IMG/VR virus record: IMGVR_UViG_3300045836_000007 | Location: 1-51,932 of that record | DNA length: 51,932 nt | Strand: one strand, 5' to 3' | Source of the DNA: a virus | Shown: piece by piece, positions 32,086 to 40,273 of the stretch | Layout: each line of letters starts with the position of its first letter | How positions within the stretch are numbered: the stretch's first letter is position 1 | Program-made: the position numbers and the translations under genes | Notes under the pieces: model-generated | What the model was told of the DNA's origin: nothing | The model's database searches: none | Seen by the model: only the letters and a program-made list of their open reading frames with translations

Positions 32086-32247
32086 ATGTGCCCTATCTGT
32101 CACGAAACTCGTGTGTGTAATAACTGCATCAATGCAGAGCTTCGCTGTATTTCCTACGAACAAGAGGAATTACAACCTGTAAAGAGGAAATTCATTGGCT
32201 CTGGTGAAGATGTTCGTTTGGAGGATTTGGAAGAATGCTTGGACTAA
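32086..32247 (+). CDS. Small zinc-ribbon-like protein
   Basis: 53 aa with C2-x2-C5-x5-C11-x2-C14 at the N-terminus (MCPICHETRVCNNC), then an acidic helical tail. Probably binds one zinc. Its stop overlaps the next ATG (TAATG). Confidence 0.55.
   Translation: MCPICHETRVCNNCINAELRCISYEQEELQPVKRKFIGSGEDVRLEDLEECLD
32169..32183. promoter_or_regulatory. Dispersed palindrome: ATTACA-ACC-TGTAAA
   Basis: Inside the zinc-ribbon-like gene. Confidence 0.5.
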
Positions 32248-32438
32248 TGAAGCAAGGCACACAATTGCCTATGGATGAAGTGATGACGTACCTGCGTAGT
32301 ATCCAAGGTGCCGAGTATCCTTCTGTTGTCATCTATCCTCTTGGGCACATCCATGTGCTCGATCTCGGGGACAAGGCTATCCAGAAGTTCAAGGATGCTG
32401 ATGAGTTCTTGAGCCACATTCGCAAAGGAAAGAAGTGA
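32247..32438 (+). CDS. Hypothetical early protein
   Basis: 63 aa from ATG 32247; ATG 32235 is an alternative. Mixed alpha/beta (PSVVIYPLGHIHVLDLGD), Lys-rich end. Coupled at both ends to its neighbours. Confidence 0.55.
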   Translation: MKQGTQLPMDEVMTYLRSIQGAEYPSVVIYPLGHIHVLDLGDKAIQKFKDADEFLSHIRKGKK

Positions 32439-32842
32439 TTACTCTCTCAATTGAGAAACACAAGGGGTTATATACTCCTAATTTTCCGATCAACAATCGA
32501 CGATGGAATCCCATCACTAATGAATGGCAGGATAATGATCGACCTTCAGAAAAACCAAAACTCGGCAAACTTGAGTACTCGTTGCACCTACAACGCAAGG
32601 ATATTACTGTAGGGGACTGGGTGGTTTACTCTGGTTGTGTGCAGTTGACTGAAAATAATATCTTCAAAGTGGTTTACGTTGAGGAAATGCACCATTTGTG
32701 TAATGACTATGACCACGACAATAATCCGAAGGCATACATTATTAAACCTGTACATGGGAGTCCGTTCAAGAGTTCTTGCTCATTCCATCGTAAGGTGGCT
32801 GAAAGCGAGGTGCCTCAAGAAATCAAGGATAAATTCAAGTGA
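32435..32842 (+). CDS. Hypothetical protein, GTG start
   Basis: 135 aa. GTG overlaps the previous stop (GTGA). Contains VGDWVVYSGCVQLTENNIFKVVYVEE, a short beta-barrel-like stretch comparable to the EPGDMVCRRSKRSKETGQVINVED segment of the next gene, so the two may share a fold. No known family. Confidence 0.55.
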   Translation: MITLSIEKHKGLYTPNFPINNRRWNPITNEWQDNDRPSEKPKLGKLEYSLHLQRKDITVGDWVVYSGCVQLTENNIFKVVYVEEMHHLCNDYDHDNNPKAYIIKPVHGSPFKSSCSFHRKVAESEVPQEIKDKFK

Positions 32843-33162
32843 TTACACAATCTATTTACAAGGTTGTATCTAAACCACACAGAACTCCACATACCAACGA
32901 AGCCAAGCCTCGATTCGTTGCTGGCTCTGAAGAACACAAGCGATATATCTTCCAGAAAACCTTGGATGAAACCAAGTTCGAGCCGGGAGATATGGTGTGT
33001 CGGCGTAGTAAACGAAGTAAAGAAACTGGTCAAGTCATCAATGTGGAAGACACATTTGAAATGGTCAGTTGGAATGGTTTGATGTGCAAGTTCATTGAGG
33101 TTTATTGGTACGACAGCAATGATATGGGCTTGTATCATCCTTCTGAATTAAGAACGGGGTAA
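32839..33162 (+). CDS. Hypothetical protein, GTG start
   Basis: 107 aa. Begins GTG-ATT like its upstream neighbour and overlaps it by four bases. FEPGDMVCRRSK..TGQVINVED suggests a small barrel similar to that of the upstream gene; possible duplication followed by divergence. Confidence 0.55.
   Translation: MITQSIYKVVSKPHRTPHTNEAKPRFVAGSEEHKRYIFQKTLDETKFEPGDMVCRRSKRSKETGQVINVEDTFEMVSWNGLMCKFIEVYWYDSNDMGLYHPSELRTG
32855..32870. promoter_or_regulatory. Dispersed palindrome: TTTACA-N4-TGTATC
   Basis: Inside the 5' end of the gene at 32839 (codons for YKVV). Confidence 0.55.
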
Positions 33163-33164
33163 AT

Positions 33165-33500
33165 ATGTATCCTTACGTGGTAATGGTTATGAAGGAACCA
33201 TACAACATCACTAATTATAACTTCATTGACGATCAAACAGGTGGGGTTGCCAAGGCACTTGTCTATGCCAATCCTACGGAGTATAACCAACCAGGATTAG
33301 ATAGTACAGAAGATTTTTTGCGTAGGTCGTCCATTATCTTCTGCAAGACTGCTCAGTTTGCAGAAGTGGCTGCAAAGGAATTGGCAAAAGCACAGCCTGG
33401 AGCTGAAGTCATGATCCTGCAAACTACTTCTGTGGTTACTGCTCCCCCTGGTGTTCCTGTTGTTTCTACTGTTACTGAGAAAGGAGTTCTTCCGAAATGA
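33165..33500 (+). CDS. Hypothetical protein
   Basis: 111 aa. Central helical part (AQFAEVAAKELAKAQPGAEV) and a Val/Thr/Pro-rich C-terminus. Not recognised. Confidence 0.6.
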   Translation: MYPYVVMVMKEPYNITNYNFIDDQTGGVAKALVYANPTEYNQPGLDSTEDFLRRSSIIFCKTAQFAEVAAKELAKAQPGAEVMILQTTSVVTAPPGVPVVSTVTEKGVLPK

Positions 33501-33715
33501 GTTATCTTAAGCAAACCACCAAGATGGGTACCTGGAAGGCCCGTAAGGTTGAGAAGGGCCATCGTGCCTCCCGTACCCCTGGTAATAAGAAGGGCCTTGT
33601 TCCTCCTTCATGGGCGAGATATATCTGCCGATCCAATCGTTCGTACAAGCATTCCATGTATGAGCGTTGGTCTGAACTCTGTAACGGTCAAAAGATTAAG
33701 TGGAGTGCTGCATGA
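33497..33715 (+). CDS. Small basic protein
   Basis: 72 aa, very rich in Lys and Arg (KARKVEKGHRASRTPGNKKG), ends KIKWSAA. Overlaps both neighbours by four bases, directly before the amide-bond enzyme cluster. Could be a nucleic-acid-binding protein or a modification substrate; no evidence decides. Confidence 0.6.
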   Translation: MSYLKQTTKMGTWKARKVEKGHRASRTPGNKKGLVPPSWARYICRSNRSYKHSMYERWSELCNGQKIKWSAA

Positions 33716-34344
33716 ATCTCGCTGCGTGTAAGCTGGGTACGGGAATGTTCTTCCCGTTTGACAACATGGGTTTGTTCAACGATAGCAAGGTTGTAAATAA
33801 CCCTGATGATCTGACATCAGACGATTGTCTCGTCGTTTGGGGTGGTGCTGATATTAGTCCCAGCCTGTATGGCAAGAAAGCTAGTCGTTATTGTCATGCA
33901 GATGAGCAGCCGAGTTATCGTGATGCTTACGAGTGGGCGTGCATGCAACGTGCAAAGGAACTAAAGATTCCTATCATCGGTGTGTGTCGTGGTGCCCAGA
34001 TGCTGTGTGCATTGGCTGGTGGTCATCTGATCCAGCATGTTGACAATCATGGTAGCCATCACAGTGTGGTGACTAATGATGGGCTGGAACTGAAGGTTAA
34101 CAGTCTGCACCATCAGATGATGTATCCGTGGAATGTTAACCATGTGCTTGTTGCCTGGTCCAAGGATGCACGTAGCGGGGTTTACTACGATGAAAACAAT
34201 CTTGTAAATGTTCCGTGTGAACCTGAGTTTGTCCACTTCCCTGACGTGCGTGGCGCTGCAATTCAGTGGCATCCTGAGTTTATGTCGGGTGATGCTGAGG
34301 CAACTCATTACCTTGCTAATTGGCTGAAGGAGAATCTTCTGTGA
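33712..34344 (+). CDS. Class I glutamine amidotransferase / gamma-glutamyl hydrolase (PuuD-like)
   Basis: 210 aa. Catalytic triad visible: nucleophile Cys92 in GVCRGAQM, His187 and Glu189 in QWHPEF; oxyanion-side WGGADISP near 43-50. The family hydrolyses gamma-glutamyl amides or releases ammonia from glutamine. First member of a run with two amidoligases, a class II glutaminase and an ATP-grasp ligase, so it likely supplies ammonia or trims a gamma-linked product. ATG 33712 lies behind GGAG. Confidence 0.82.
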   Translation: MNLAACKLGTGMFFPFDNMGLFNDSKVVNNPDDLTSDDCLVVWGGADISPSLYGKKASRYCHADEQPSYRDAYEWACMQRAKELKIPIIGVCRGAQMLCALAGGHLIQHVDNHGSHHSVVTNDGLELKVNSLHHQMMYPWNVNHVLVAWSKDARSGVYYDENNLVNVPCEPEFVHFPDVRGAAIQWHPEFMSGDAEATHYLANWLKENLL

Positions 34345-34799
34345 AACAGGTTATTTATGGTGATTGTGGTCTTCTAAGGGATTATACACCTAAGTTTGAA
34401 ACTGGACTGAATTCATCTTTTAGAAATGACTGGCTTTTTACCCAGCCAGGGGAGAATCTAACCAATGGATGGCCTCTGGCAATGGGGGCATCATTGGGTG
34501 CAACCAATTGTTGTGGTGGATTTACTTTCACTCTAGTAGGTAGTGTTAACTATGTAACTTTACTAGAACTTCTTAGGACTTTGAAGAAAACAGTATTTGT
34601 CTTCTCAACTCCAAATAACGGAGGTGTTTATACCGCTAAGGAGGTTTCACGACAATTTCAAGCATTGAAAACCATAGCAGAAGAAAGGTACAAAGGACTT
34701 CAGCTTCAATGTATTGAATTGCAAGAGGGATTACTTTACTTGGTTACGGTACAAATTAATAACCAAGATACCTTTAAGTCCTTCTACAGTGGAGAATAA
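34341..34799 (+). CDS. Unknown cluster protein, GTG start
   Basis: 152 aa from GTG 34341 (AGGAG upstream, overlap GTGA). Two Cys in ATNCCGGFTF; alpha/beta, with no recognised motif. Position inside the amide-bond cluster suggests a related role. Confidence 0.55.
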   Translation: MKQVIYGDCGLLRDYTPKFETGLNSSFRNDWLFTQPGENLTNGWPLAMGASLGATNCCGGFTFTLVGSVNYVTLLELLRTLKKTVFVFSTPNNGGVYTAKEVSRQFQALKTIAEERYKGLQLQCIELQEGLLYLVTVQINNQDTFKSFYSGE

Positions 34800-34802
34800 A
34801 CC

Positions 34803-35078
34803 ATGAAACTTGGCAGCCTATATATTTATCAGGACTCTCAATATACTTGGGAGAAATTAAAAGAATTAAAGTTGAAGGATTGCGACCATGCTATTGTTGT
34901 GGGGGTAGCCAACGTTGGTAGTCACTTCGATCTTGACTACTTTCTCAAAAGGTTTCCACAATTTAAAGTAGTCCATCGTCTTCCTGATATGATTAATAAT
35001 AATTATTGGGTACCTCCTGAGCAGTACAAAGATTCTTCTCACATGCTTCAAACCGCAATTCTCACTTGGGATAAGTAA
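34803..35078 (+). CDS. Unknown cluster protein
   Basis: 91 aa. Contains DCDHAIVVGVANVGSHFDLDYFL, a Rossmann-like beta-alpha start. Not recognised. Immediately upstream of the first amidoligase. Confidence 0.55.
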   Translation: MKLGSLYIYQDSQYTWEKLKELKLKDCDHAIVVGVANVGSHFDLDYFLKRFPQFKVVHRLPDMINNNYWVPPEQYKDSSHMLQTAILTWDK

Positions 35079-35079
35079 C

Positions 35080-35856
35080 ATGCAATTCAAAATCGGCGCA
35101 GACCCCGAGATTTTCGTGGGTGATTCTCAATCTGTTCGTTCCATCATTGACAAGATTGGGGGGACTAAGGAATGCCCTGCTCCTTTGCCTCTCGGTGATG
35201 GTTTTGCTGTGCAAGAGGACAACGTAGCGTTGGAGTTCAATATTCCTGCCTCGTCTGGTAAGGATCAATTTGTCAGCAACATTTCTGCTGCAATGGAATT
35301 CTTGGAAAACGTGGTCAAGGATCGTTACGGATACAACTTTGTAAATCAAAGTGCCGTGAGTTTTCCTGAATCTGAACTTATTGATCCGCGTAGTTGGGTG
35401 TTCGGATGCGATCCTGACTTCAATGCGTGGACCCTGAAGCGCAATCCTCGTCCTAAGGCGAAGGATCGTAATCTCCGCTCTTGTGGTGGGCATGTCCACA
35501 TTGGTTGTGAACTTACCAAAGATCAGAAGATTGAACTGGTTCGCATGTTGGACATGAGGCTTGGTGTTCCGTCCACTCTGATGGATCAAGGGGAACTCCG
35601 TAAAGAACTATATGGTAAGGCCGGGGCTTTCCGTGATAAGCCTTATGGTTTGGAGTATCGTACCTTGAGTAACTACTGGGTGTTCGATAAGAAGTTGATG
35701 GGTTGGGTGTATGAACAAGTAGACCGTTCACTGGACGCAGTGATTAGTGGTGAGTCTGCATCTTCTGAGAAGGACAACATTCTGGCTGCTATCGACGGAA
35801 ACAACAAAGACATCGCTGCGATGCTGGTTGGGAAGTATTCTCTGGAGCTTGTGTAA
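35080..35856 (+). CDS. Amidoligase, phiEco32-type COOH-NH2 ligase
   Basis: 258 aa. The start IGADPEIFVGD, then EDNVALEFNIP, SCGGHVHIGCEL and GLEYRTLSNYWVF, are the metal/ATP-binding signatures of the glutamine-synthetase-fold carboxylate-amine ligase family first noted in phiEco32-like phages. It is predicted to form an amide bond between a carboxylate and an amine using ATP. The substrate is unknown. Stop overlaps the next ATG. Confidence 0.82.
   Translation: MQFKIGADPEIFVGDSQSVRSIIDKIGGTKECPAPLPLGDGFAVQEDNVALEFNIPASSGKDQFVSNISAAMEFLENVVKDRYGYNFVNQSAVSFPESELIDPRSWVFGCDPDFNAWTLKRNPRPKAKDRNLRSCGGHVHIGCELTKDQKIELVRMLDMRLGVPSTLMDQGELRKELYGKAGAFRDKPYGLEYRTLSNYWVFDKKLMGWVYEQVDRSLDAVISGESASSEKDNILAAIDGNNKDIAAMLVGKYSLELV
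35330..35345. promoter_or_regulatory. Dispersed palindrome: GATACA-N4-TGTAAA
   Basis: Inside the first amidoligase gene (codons for YNFV). Confidence 0.5.
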
Positions 35857-36449
35857 TGCTGGAAGTATTCAAGTCTAATGGGTGGAATGATTTCCGCCAA
35901 CGGTATTCAAATACCTACGGGTGGTATAACCACGAAGGCAAGAAAGTCATGGTTCACGTTGACGAGGTGTTTGAGGATGAAGTACATTTCTCTGATAAGA
36001 ATGGAGTAAAGTACAACGCCATCGCCGACAAAGGTGTGACGTTTGAATTTCTTCCCGTTCAGCGTGGTGTTTACAACTATGTAAATGATGACCTTCTGTA
36101 CGTCAGCCGCAAGCCTGCACGTATGTGGAAGCGTGGCATTGCGATGGACAATACAAACTTTTACAGCTTCCGAAAAGGTGCTGTTCGCCCAGACTTCTCC
36201 ATGTTGGAGACAGTGTTTGGTACTCCTGCCACTAACCCCATTACTGATTGGGTGAAGGGTAAGAGAAACAATGTGGCTCTGTCCCCACAGTTCTCTGTGT
36301 ATGACAATAAGGTCTTTCTATATGACCAGAAGATTGGGGTGTACAAGACTGGAGTAATTACCCTTGACACTAATCTGTTCTCTCAAGAAATCACTGACCT
36401 CATTCGCAAGAATGATTTGGCCTACACTGTGGAGGTGGCTAATGGGTGA
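35856..36449 (+). CDS. Unknown protein between the two amidoligases
   Basis: 197 aa, beta-rich, with GVYNYVNDDLLYVSRKPARMWKRGIAMDNTNFYSF and SVYDNKVFLYDQKIG. Some phages encode a protein like this beside such ligases, which hints at a partner or substrate role. Overlaps the next gene by eight bases. Confidence 0.55.
   Translation: MLEVFKSNGWNDFRQRYSNTYGWYNHEGKKVMVHVDEVFEDEVHFSDKNGVKYNAIADKGVTFEFLPVQRGVYNYVNDDLLYVSRKPARMWKRGIAMDNTNFYSFRKGAVRPDFSMLETVFGTPATNPITDWVKGKRNNVALSPQFSVYDNKVFLYDQKIGVYKTGVITLDTNLFSQEITDLIRKNDLAYTVEVANG
36070..36085. promoter_or_regulatory. Dispersed palindrome: TTTACA-N4-TGTAAA
   Basis: Perfect arms, inside the gene at 35856 (codons for YNYV). Confidence 0.55.
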
Positions 36450-37590
36450 CTATAGTAAGCATAATATCGCGGAGATCACTGGGCGTAAACCACCTACTCC
36501 GTACAACTCCAAACATGGTACTTTGACTATGGCATCCCCTGCCACCGTCGTTGGATTGGAATTGGAGATTGAAAACTTCACCATTAATAAGGAGCATGTT
36601 TTTGGTGGATTCACTTTTACTACTGATGGTAGTCTCCGTAATAATGGTATTGAGGCGATCACCAAGCCTGTAATGATGGCGCATGTGCCTCCATTGTTGG
36701 AAGCATTCTATAAACACTTCGGTGTCACTCAGGATAATTATTCTGAGCGATGCTCTACCCATGTGCACATGAATGTGCTGGACATGACGGTGGAACAGTT
36801 AGGTACTCTGTCGTTGTTGTATCAAACTCTGGAGAGACTGCTGTTTGCTTTCATCAGCAACAATCGTGGGATGAATATCTTCTGTGTTCCTTGGTACCAG
36901 TCTAGTATCAATTACACGCTTGTAACGAAGATGTTTGCTGATCCACACTACACCTTGCGCCGGTGGCAGAAGTATTCTGCTCTCAACTTCCTTCCGGTGT
37001 ATGAACAAGGGAGTATCGAATTCCGTCACTTGTATGGTACTTGTGATGTGAAGTTGATTACCTCGTGGTTGAACATCCTTGGACGGATGCGAAACTATGC
37101 AACCACATTCTCTCTGGATCACCTGAAGAAGCATCTTCTCAATATGAATACTATTTCCAACTACAACTCATGGTTGGATGAAGTGTTCTTGCAGGATGCC
37201 TATCTCTTGAAGCAGTTCCGTGACTTCGAGGGTGAGTTGAGTCTCGGTGTGGTGGATAGTAAGGCTATGTTGTACGGGTCTTCTGAGAAGAAGGAAAGCT
37301 TGCTCGAAAGGCTGATTAGACGCCAACAAGAAGAGAATCAACAGATTATTGCAGCACAGCGGGAGATTGCCGCGCAAACTGCACAAGCTCCTCTTAATCC
37401 ATGGAATTTTACTGCAGTTGACCAAGGGCTTGCTGTCAGACAAGGTATGGCTGCACAGAATACTGTTGTTGTTGCGGGTACAGCAGGTCAAGGAAATTGG
37501 GTTCAACAAGCGGCTCAACTGCAACCTCTCGAACACTGGCCGGAACCTCAGGACTTTGGTTTTCCTGATGATGACGACAATAATTTTTAA
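36442..37590 (+). CDS. Second amidoligase (GS-fold, Amidoligase_2 type)
   Basis: 382 aa from ATG 36442. VGLELEIENF, CSTHVHMNVLDMT and GSIEFRHLYGT carry the paired acidic, HxH and E-x-R residues of the family. The last about 110 residues are Gln/Ala-rich and disordered, ending in an acidic FPDDDDNNF tail. It differs clearly from the ligase at 35080, so the two probably act in successive steps. Confidence 0.82.
   Translation: MGDYSKHNIAEITGRKPPTPYNSKHGTLTMASPATVVGLELEIENFTINKEHVFGGFTFTTDGSLRNNGIEAITKPVMMAHVPPLLEAFYKHFGVTQDNYSERCSTHVHMNVLDMTVEQLGTLSLLYQTLERLLFAFISNNRGMNIFCVPWYQSSINYTLVTKMFADPHYTLRRWQKYSALNFLPVYEQGSIEFRHLYGTCDVKLITSWLNILGRMRNYATTFSLDHLKKHLLNMNTISNYNSWLDEVFLQDAYLLKQFRDFEGELSLGVVDSKAMLYGSSEKKESLLERLIRRQQEENQQIIAAQREIAAQTAQAPLNPWNFTAVDQGLAVRQGMAAQNTVVVAGTAGQGNWVQQAAQLQPLEHWPEPQDFGFPDDDDNNF
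36911..36926. promoter_or_regulatory. Dispersed palindrome: ATTACA-N4-TGTAAC
   Basis: Inside the second amidoligase gene (codons for YTLV). Confidence 0.5.
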
Positions 37591-37605
37591 CTAGGAAATA
37601 CCTAA

Positions 37606-39018
37606 ATGTGTGGACTTGTTTGTGTAATTACTAAGCAGCAGAATGGTTTCAACAAAGAACAACAGGATGTGTTCGAGCTTCTGTTGTTCATTGATACTCT
37701 GCGTGGTGAGGATTCCACTGGTACTTTCCTAGTGGAGAATAATGGGAATGTGCATCTGGCAAAGGATGCTCTCAATGGGGCTAACTTTATTGAAACGAAT
37801 GAGTATCAATCTCTGAAACGCAAAGCGTGGAGTTCAGGTTGGGCAATGGTCGGTCATAATCGCAAGGCAACTCGCGGGCAAATCACCGACAAGAATGCAC
37901 ACCCGTTTGTAGTTGACAACAATATTGTTCTAGTGCATAATGGTTCTTACTTCGGGGATCATAAGCATCTGAAGGATACTGAAGTTGACAGTGAGGCAAT
38001 TGCTCACCATATCTCGGATGCTGGTGACAACATTGAAGAGGCAATGCGTAAGGTACATGCCGCTTATGCGTTGATCTGGTACAACGTGGAGAAGAAGCAG
38101 CTTCATATCCTGCGTAACGATCAACGCCCTTTGTGGCATATCGAAACTCCCAATGCATACATCTTCGCCTCAGAGAAGTCTTTTCTGGAATTTGCAATTA
38201 CAAGATGTAATCTGAAGCCAAAGGAGGCACCATATCTTCTTGCTGATGAATACTTGCTGACGTACACTCTCAAAGATAATCGTAATACTGATTTCGTCCA
38301 AAAGGAGGTGGACGTTAAGTACCGATTTCAACAAACACAGCACACCAATCTCTTTCCGCACGGACAAGCTACTCCGGTACGCCAAATCGCACACCATAAC
38401 ATCGAAGACGCCTGCGGTTACTGGCCCGGCTGTGGTTGGGGTGAGTTCGATGGGTATGAGGGAGCAGCCGAGGATGTCCCGTTTAGAACTCCTGCTAATG
38501 ATGGGAATAGCACTCCTCGTTTACCTGCTCCTGAAACGCCTGTAGTTGATACGTCAAATATCAAGGAACATTTCGGGAAGGAACCTGTGAACACACCTAG
38601 ATATATTGCGGGAGAAAAGATGTATGATGTTCTTGGTGAAAATGCTGTGGTTACTAAGTTCAAAGAATACCAGTCTACTGCGGAGAAAATCAAGACTGGT
38701 CAGAAACTACGTGTCATTATCAATGACATGATCGAAGCGGATGATAATCCGAAGACTACAAACTTCTTCTTGATGGGGGAGACTCTTGATGATAGTAAGA
38801 TTCACGTTAGCCTTCCTATGAAAGAGAATGATTTTTCCAAGTTAATGAAGTGTGCTAATGAGGCAATCTTTGAGATTGAAGTTGATGCCATCACTTGGAA
38901 GCGTACTGATCTAAAGGGGTCTACCAACATGGAGGATTGGGAAGGTATGATGATTCTTCATGGTAAGAATCCTGTTCAAATCGTTCCAGTGGAAGGGGAA
39001 GAACATCGTGTCCAATAA
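37606..39018 (+). CDS. Class II glutamine amidotransferase (GlmS-type N-terminal domain)
   Basis: 470 aa. MCGLVCV exposes Cys2 as the nucleophile; GEDSTGTF, GHNRKATRG, LVHNGSY and DSEAIAHHI line the glutamine pocket as in GlmS/PurF. Residues about 1-220 form the glutaminase; no sugar isomerase or synthetase domain follows. The C-terminal half has a proline-rich linker and a beta-rich module (about 350-465), perhaps for partner binding. Probably delivers ammonia to a ligase of the cluster. Confidence 0.85.
   Translation: MCGLVCVITKQQNGFNKEQQDVFELLLFIDTLRGEDSTGTFLVENNGNVHLAKDALNGANFIETNEYQSLKRKAWSSGWAMVGHNRKATRGQITDKNAHPFVVDNNIVLVHNGSYFGDHKHLKDTEVDSEAIAHHISDAGDNIEEAMRKVHAAYALIWYNVEKKQLHILRNDQRPLWHIETPNAYIFASEKSFLEFAITRCNLKPKEAPYLLADEYLLTYTLKDNRNTDFVQKEVDVKYRFQQTQHTNLFPHGQATPVRQIAHHNIEDACGYWPGCGWGEFDGYEGAAEDVPFRTPANDGNSTPRLPAPETPVVDTSNIKEHFGKEPVNTPRYIAGEKMYDVLGENAVVTKFKEYQSTAEKIKTGQKLRVIINDMIEADDNPKTTNFFLMGETLDDSKIHVSLPMKENDFSKLMKCANEAIFEIEVDAITWKRTDLKGSTNMEDWEGMMILHGKNPVQIVPVEGEEHRVQ
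38197..38211. promoter_or_regulatory. Dispersed palindrome: ATTACA-AGA-TGTAAT
   Basis: Perfect arms, inside the class II amidotransferase gene, in a different codon phase from the N4 sites. Confidence 0.6.
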
Positions 39019-39736
39019 GCGTAAGGTGGTTAAGATCAATCCTAACCGCATCGTAGTAACCTCTCACAATCTGCGTTCAAATGCTCTTAAATCTCTGGCG
39101 AGTGCTCTGTCTGAGCGCGTGGGTTATAAAGTATGGCGTGTTACTCCTGATAGGGTACGTGGTCGCCGAGCTGTGGTATTCCATCAAGGGGTGGATAAAA
39201 TCGAGCAGTTCCGGCGATTCCACGAAGCAGGAGTAAGCGCTCCAAAGTTCTCTACTAATTACAATACTGTAAAGGAAGATATTGACTCAAGACAAATTGT
39301 ATGCCGTGCTCTCACTAATTCCTCGGAGGGTCGTGGAGTTTCTATTCACGAGAGGGATTCTGAGTTACCCCGCGTACCTCTCTACACTGCGTACATCCCC
39401 AAGAAACGGGAGTTCCGTGTCCACGTCTTCGACAACGAAGTAATTGATGTTGCGGAGAAGCGTAAGCGTCGTGGGGAGAATCCTGATCGCAACACTCAAA
39501 TCCGCAATACTGCTAACGGTTATGTCTTTTGCCGTGGTGATATTGTTGAGCCTAGCGATCTTAGGGCTCTCGCTGTATCTGCCGTTCGTGCTCTTGGACG
39601 CACTCAAGGGGCAGTCGATATCATCTGGAACGAAAGGCAGAACAAGTCTTTCGTACTGGAAGTAAATAGCCGTCCAGGTATGGAAGGCACAACCGTGCAG
39701 CGTTACGTTGATGCTGTACTTCGTAGGTACCAATAA
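39008..39736 (+). CDS. ATP-grasp ligase (RimK-like)
   Basis: 242 aa from GTG 39008, overlapping the previous gene by 11 bases. ATP-grasp landmarks: SSEGRGVSIH (phosphate loop), KKREFRVHVF, then GAVDIIWN and VLEVNSRPGMEG, the Mg/ATP-binding D..LExN motif. It would activate a carboxylate as an acyl-phosphate and join it to an amine. It completes the set of two ligase folds and two ammonia suppliers. Confidence 0.85.
   Translation: MSNKRKVVKINPNRIVVTSHNLRSNALKSLASALSERVGYKVWRVTPDRVRGRRAVVFHQGVDKIEQFRRFHEAGVSAPKFSTNYNTVKEDIDSRQIVCRALTNSSEGRGVSIHERDSELPRVPLYTAYIPKKREFRVHVFDNEVIDVAEKRKRRGENPDRNTQIRNTANGYVFCRGDIVEPSDLRALAVSAVRALGRTQGAVDIIWNERQNKSFVLEVNSRPGMEGTTVQRYVDAVLRRYQ
39258..39273. promoter_or_regulatory. 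Dispersed palindrome: ATTACA-N4-TGTAAA
   Basis: Inside the ATP-grasp gene (codons for YNTV). Confidence 0.5.
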
Positions 39737-39954
39737 TGCGTTGTATTAGTTGTAACCGTGCTCTAAATGATTTCGAGAGTACAAGAAAAGATACTCATGG
39801 GAATTACTTAGATATGTGTAGGAAATGCTTTCGGGATATTGAGGATGTAGTTCCTACCATTGATCGTGATGATCTTAACGAGTTTGAAGAACTTGATGAT
39901 GAAGATTTTGCAGAGTATTCTGAAGAGATTGAAGAAGGAGATGAAGATGAGTGA
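39736..39954 (+). CDS. Small zinc-finger protein with acidic tail
   Basis: 72 aa. N-terminal CISC (3-6) and CRKC (28-31) form a four-Cys zinc site; residues about 45-72 are almost all Glu, Asp and hydrophobics, ending EEGDEDE. ATG overlaps the ATP-grasp stop (TAATG). Its carboxylate-rich tail is a conceivable target for the cluster's ligases, but that is speculation. Confidence 0.6.
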   Translation: MRCISCNRALNDFESTRKDTHGNYLDMCRKCFRDIEDVVPTIDRDDLNEFEELDDEDFAEYSEEIEEGDEDE

Positions 39955-40273
39955 TCCTATTTACGCATTTAGAGAAGATATCCCCGGTGCTTGTGGTATT
40001 TGCCACATCCAAGACTTTAATACTGAGGACGATTTTGATCTAGAAGAACTTACTGAGTGTGGTCGATGCGGCGGTGCCGGGTTTGCTATTGCTTCATTTA
40101 TTGAAACTACAAGTGAATACCACCGGGCACAGGCTGAAAACTCTCAACAAGCATACGAAATTCTCAAGAAGAAATATAAGGTTGTATATGAATCTCCGAA
40201 GAGATTGAATAACAACACTGGTAATATGTTCTGGTTCTGTGTTTATGATACCACTAAAAAGGGAGAAGAGTAA
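39947..40273 (+). CDS. PGACG-motif protein, paralogue A
   Basis: 108 aa from ATG 39947 (AAGGAG). Shares DIPGACGI, an ASFIE segment, and an internal repeat of spacing with the next gene, so the pair arose by tandem duplication. This copy also has an extra CGRCGGAG. Function unknown. Confidence 0.6.
   Translation: MSDPIYAFREDIPGACGICHIQDFNTEDDFDLEELTECGRCGGAGFAIASFIETTSEYHRAQAENSQQAYEILKKKYKVVYESPKRLNNNTGNMFWFCVYDTTKKGEE

Noticed and set aside
37913-37941. TTGACA-N17-CATAAT promoter-like match
   Set aside because: It lies on the conserved LVHNG coding motif of the class II amidotransferase, so the sequence is explained by the protein.
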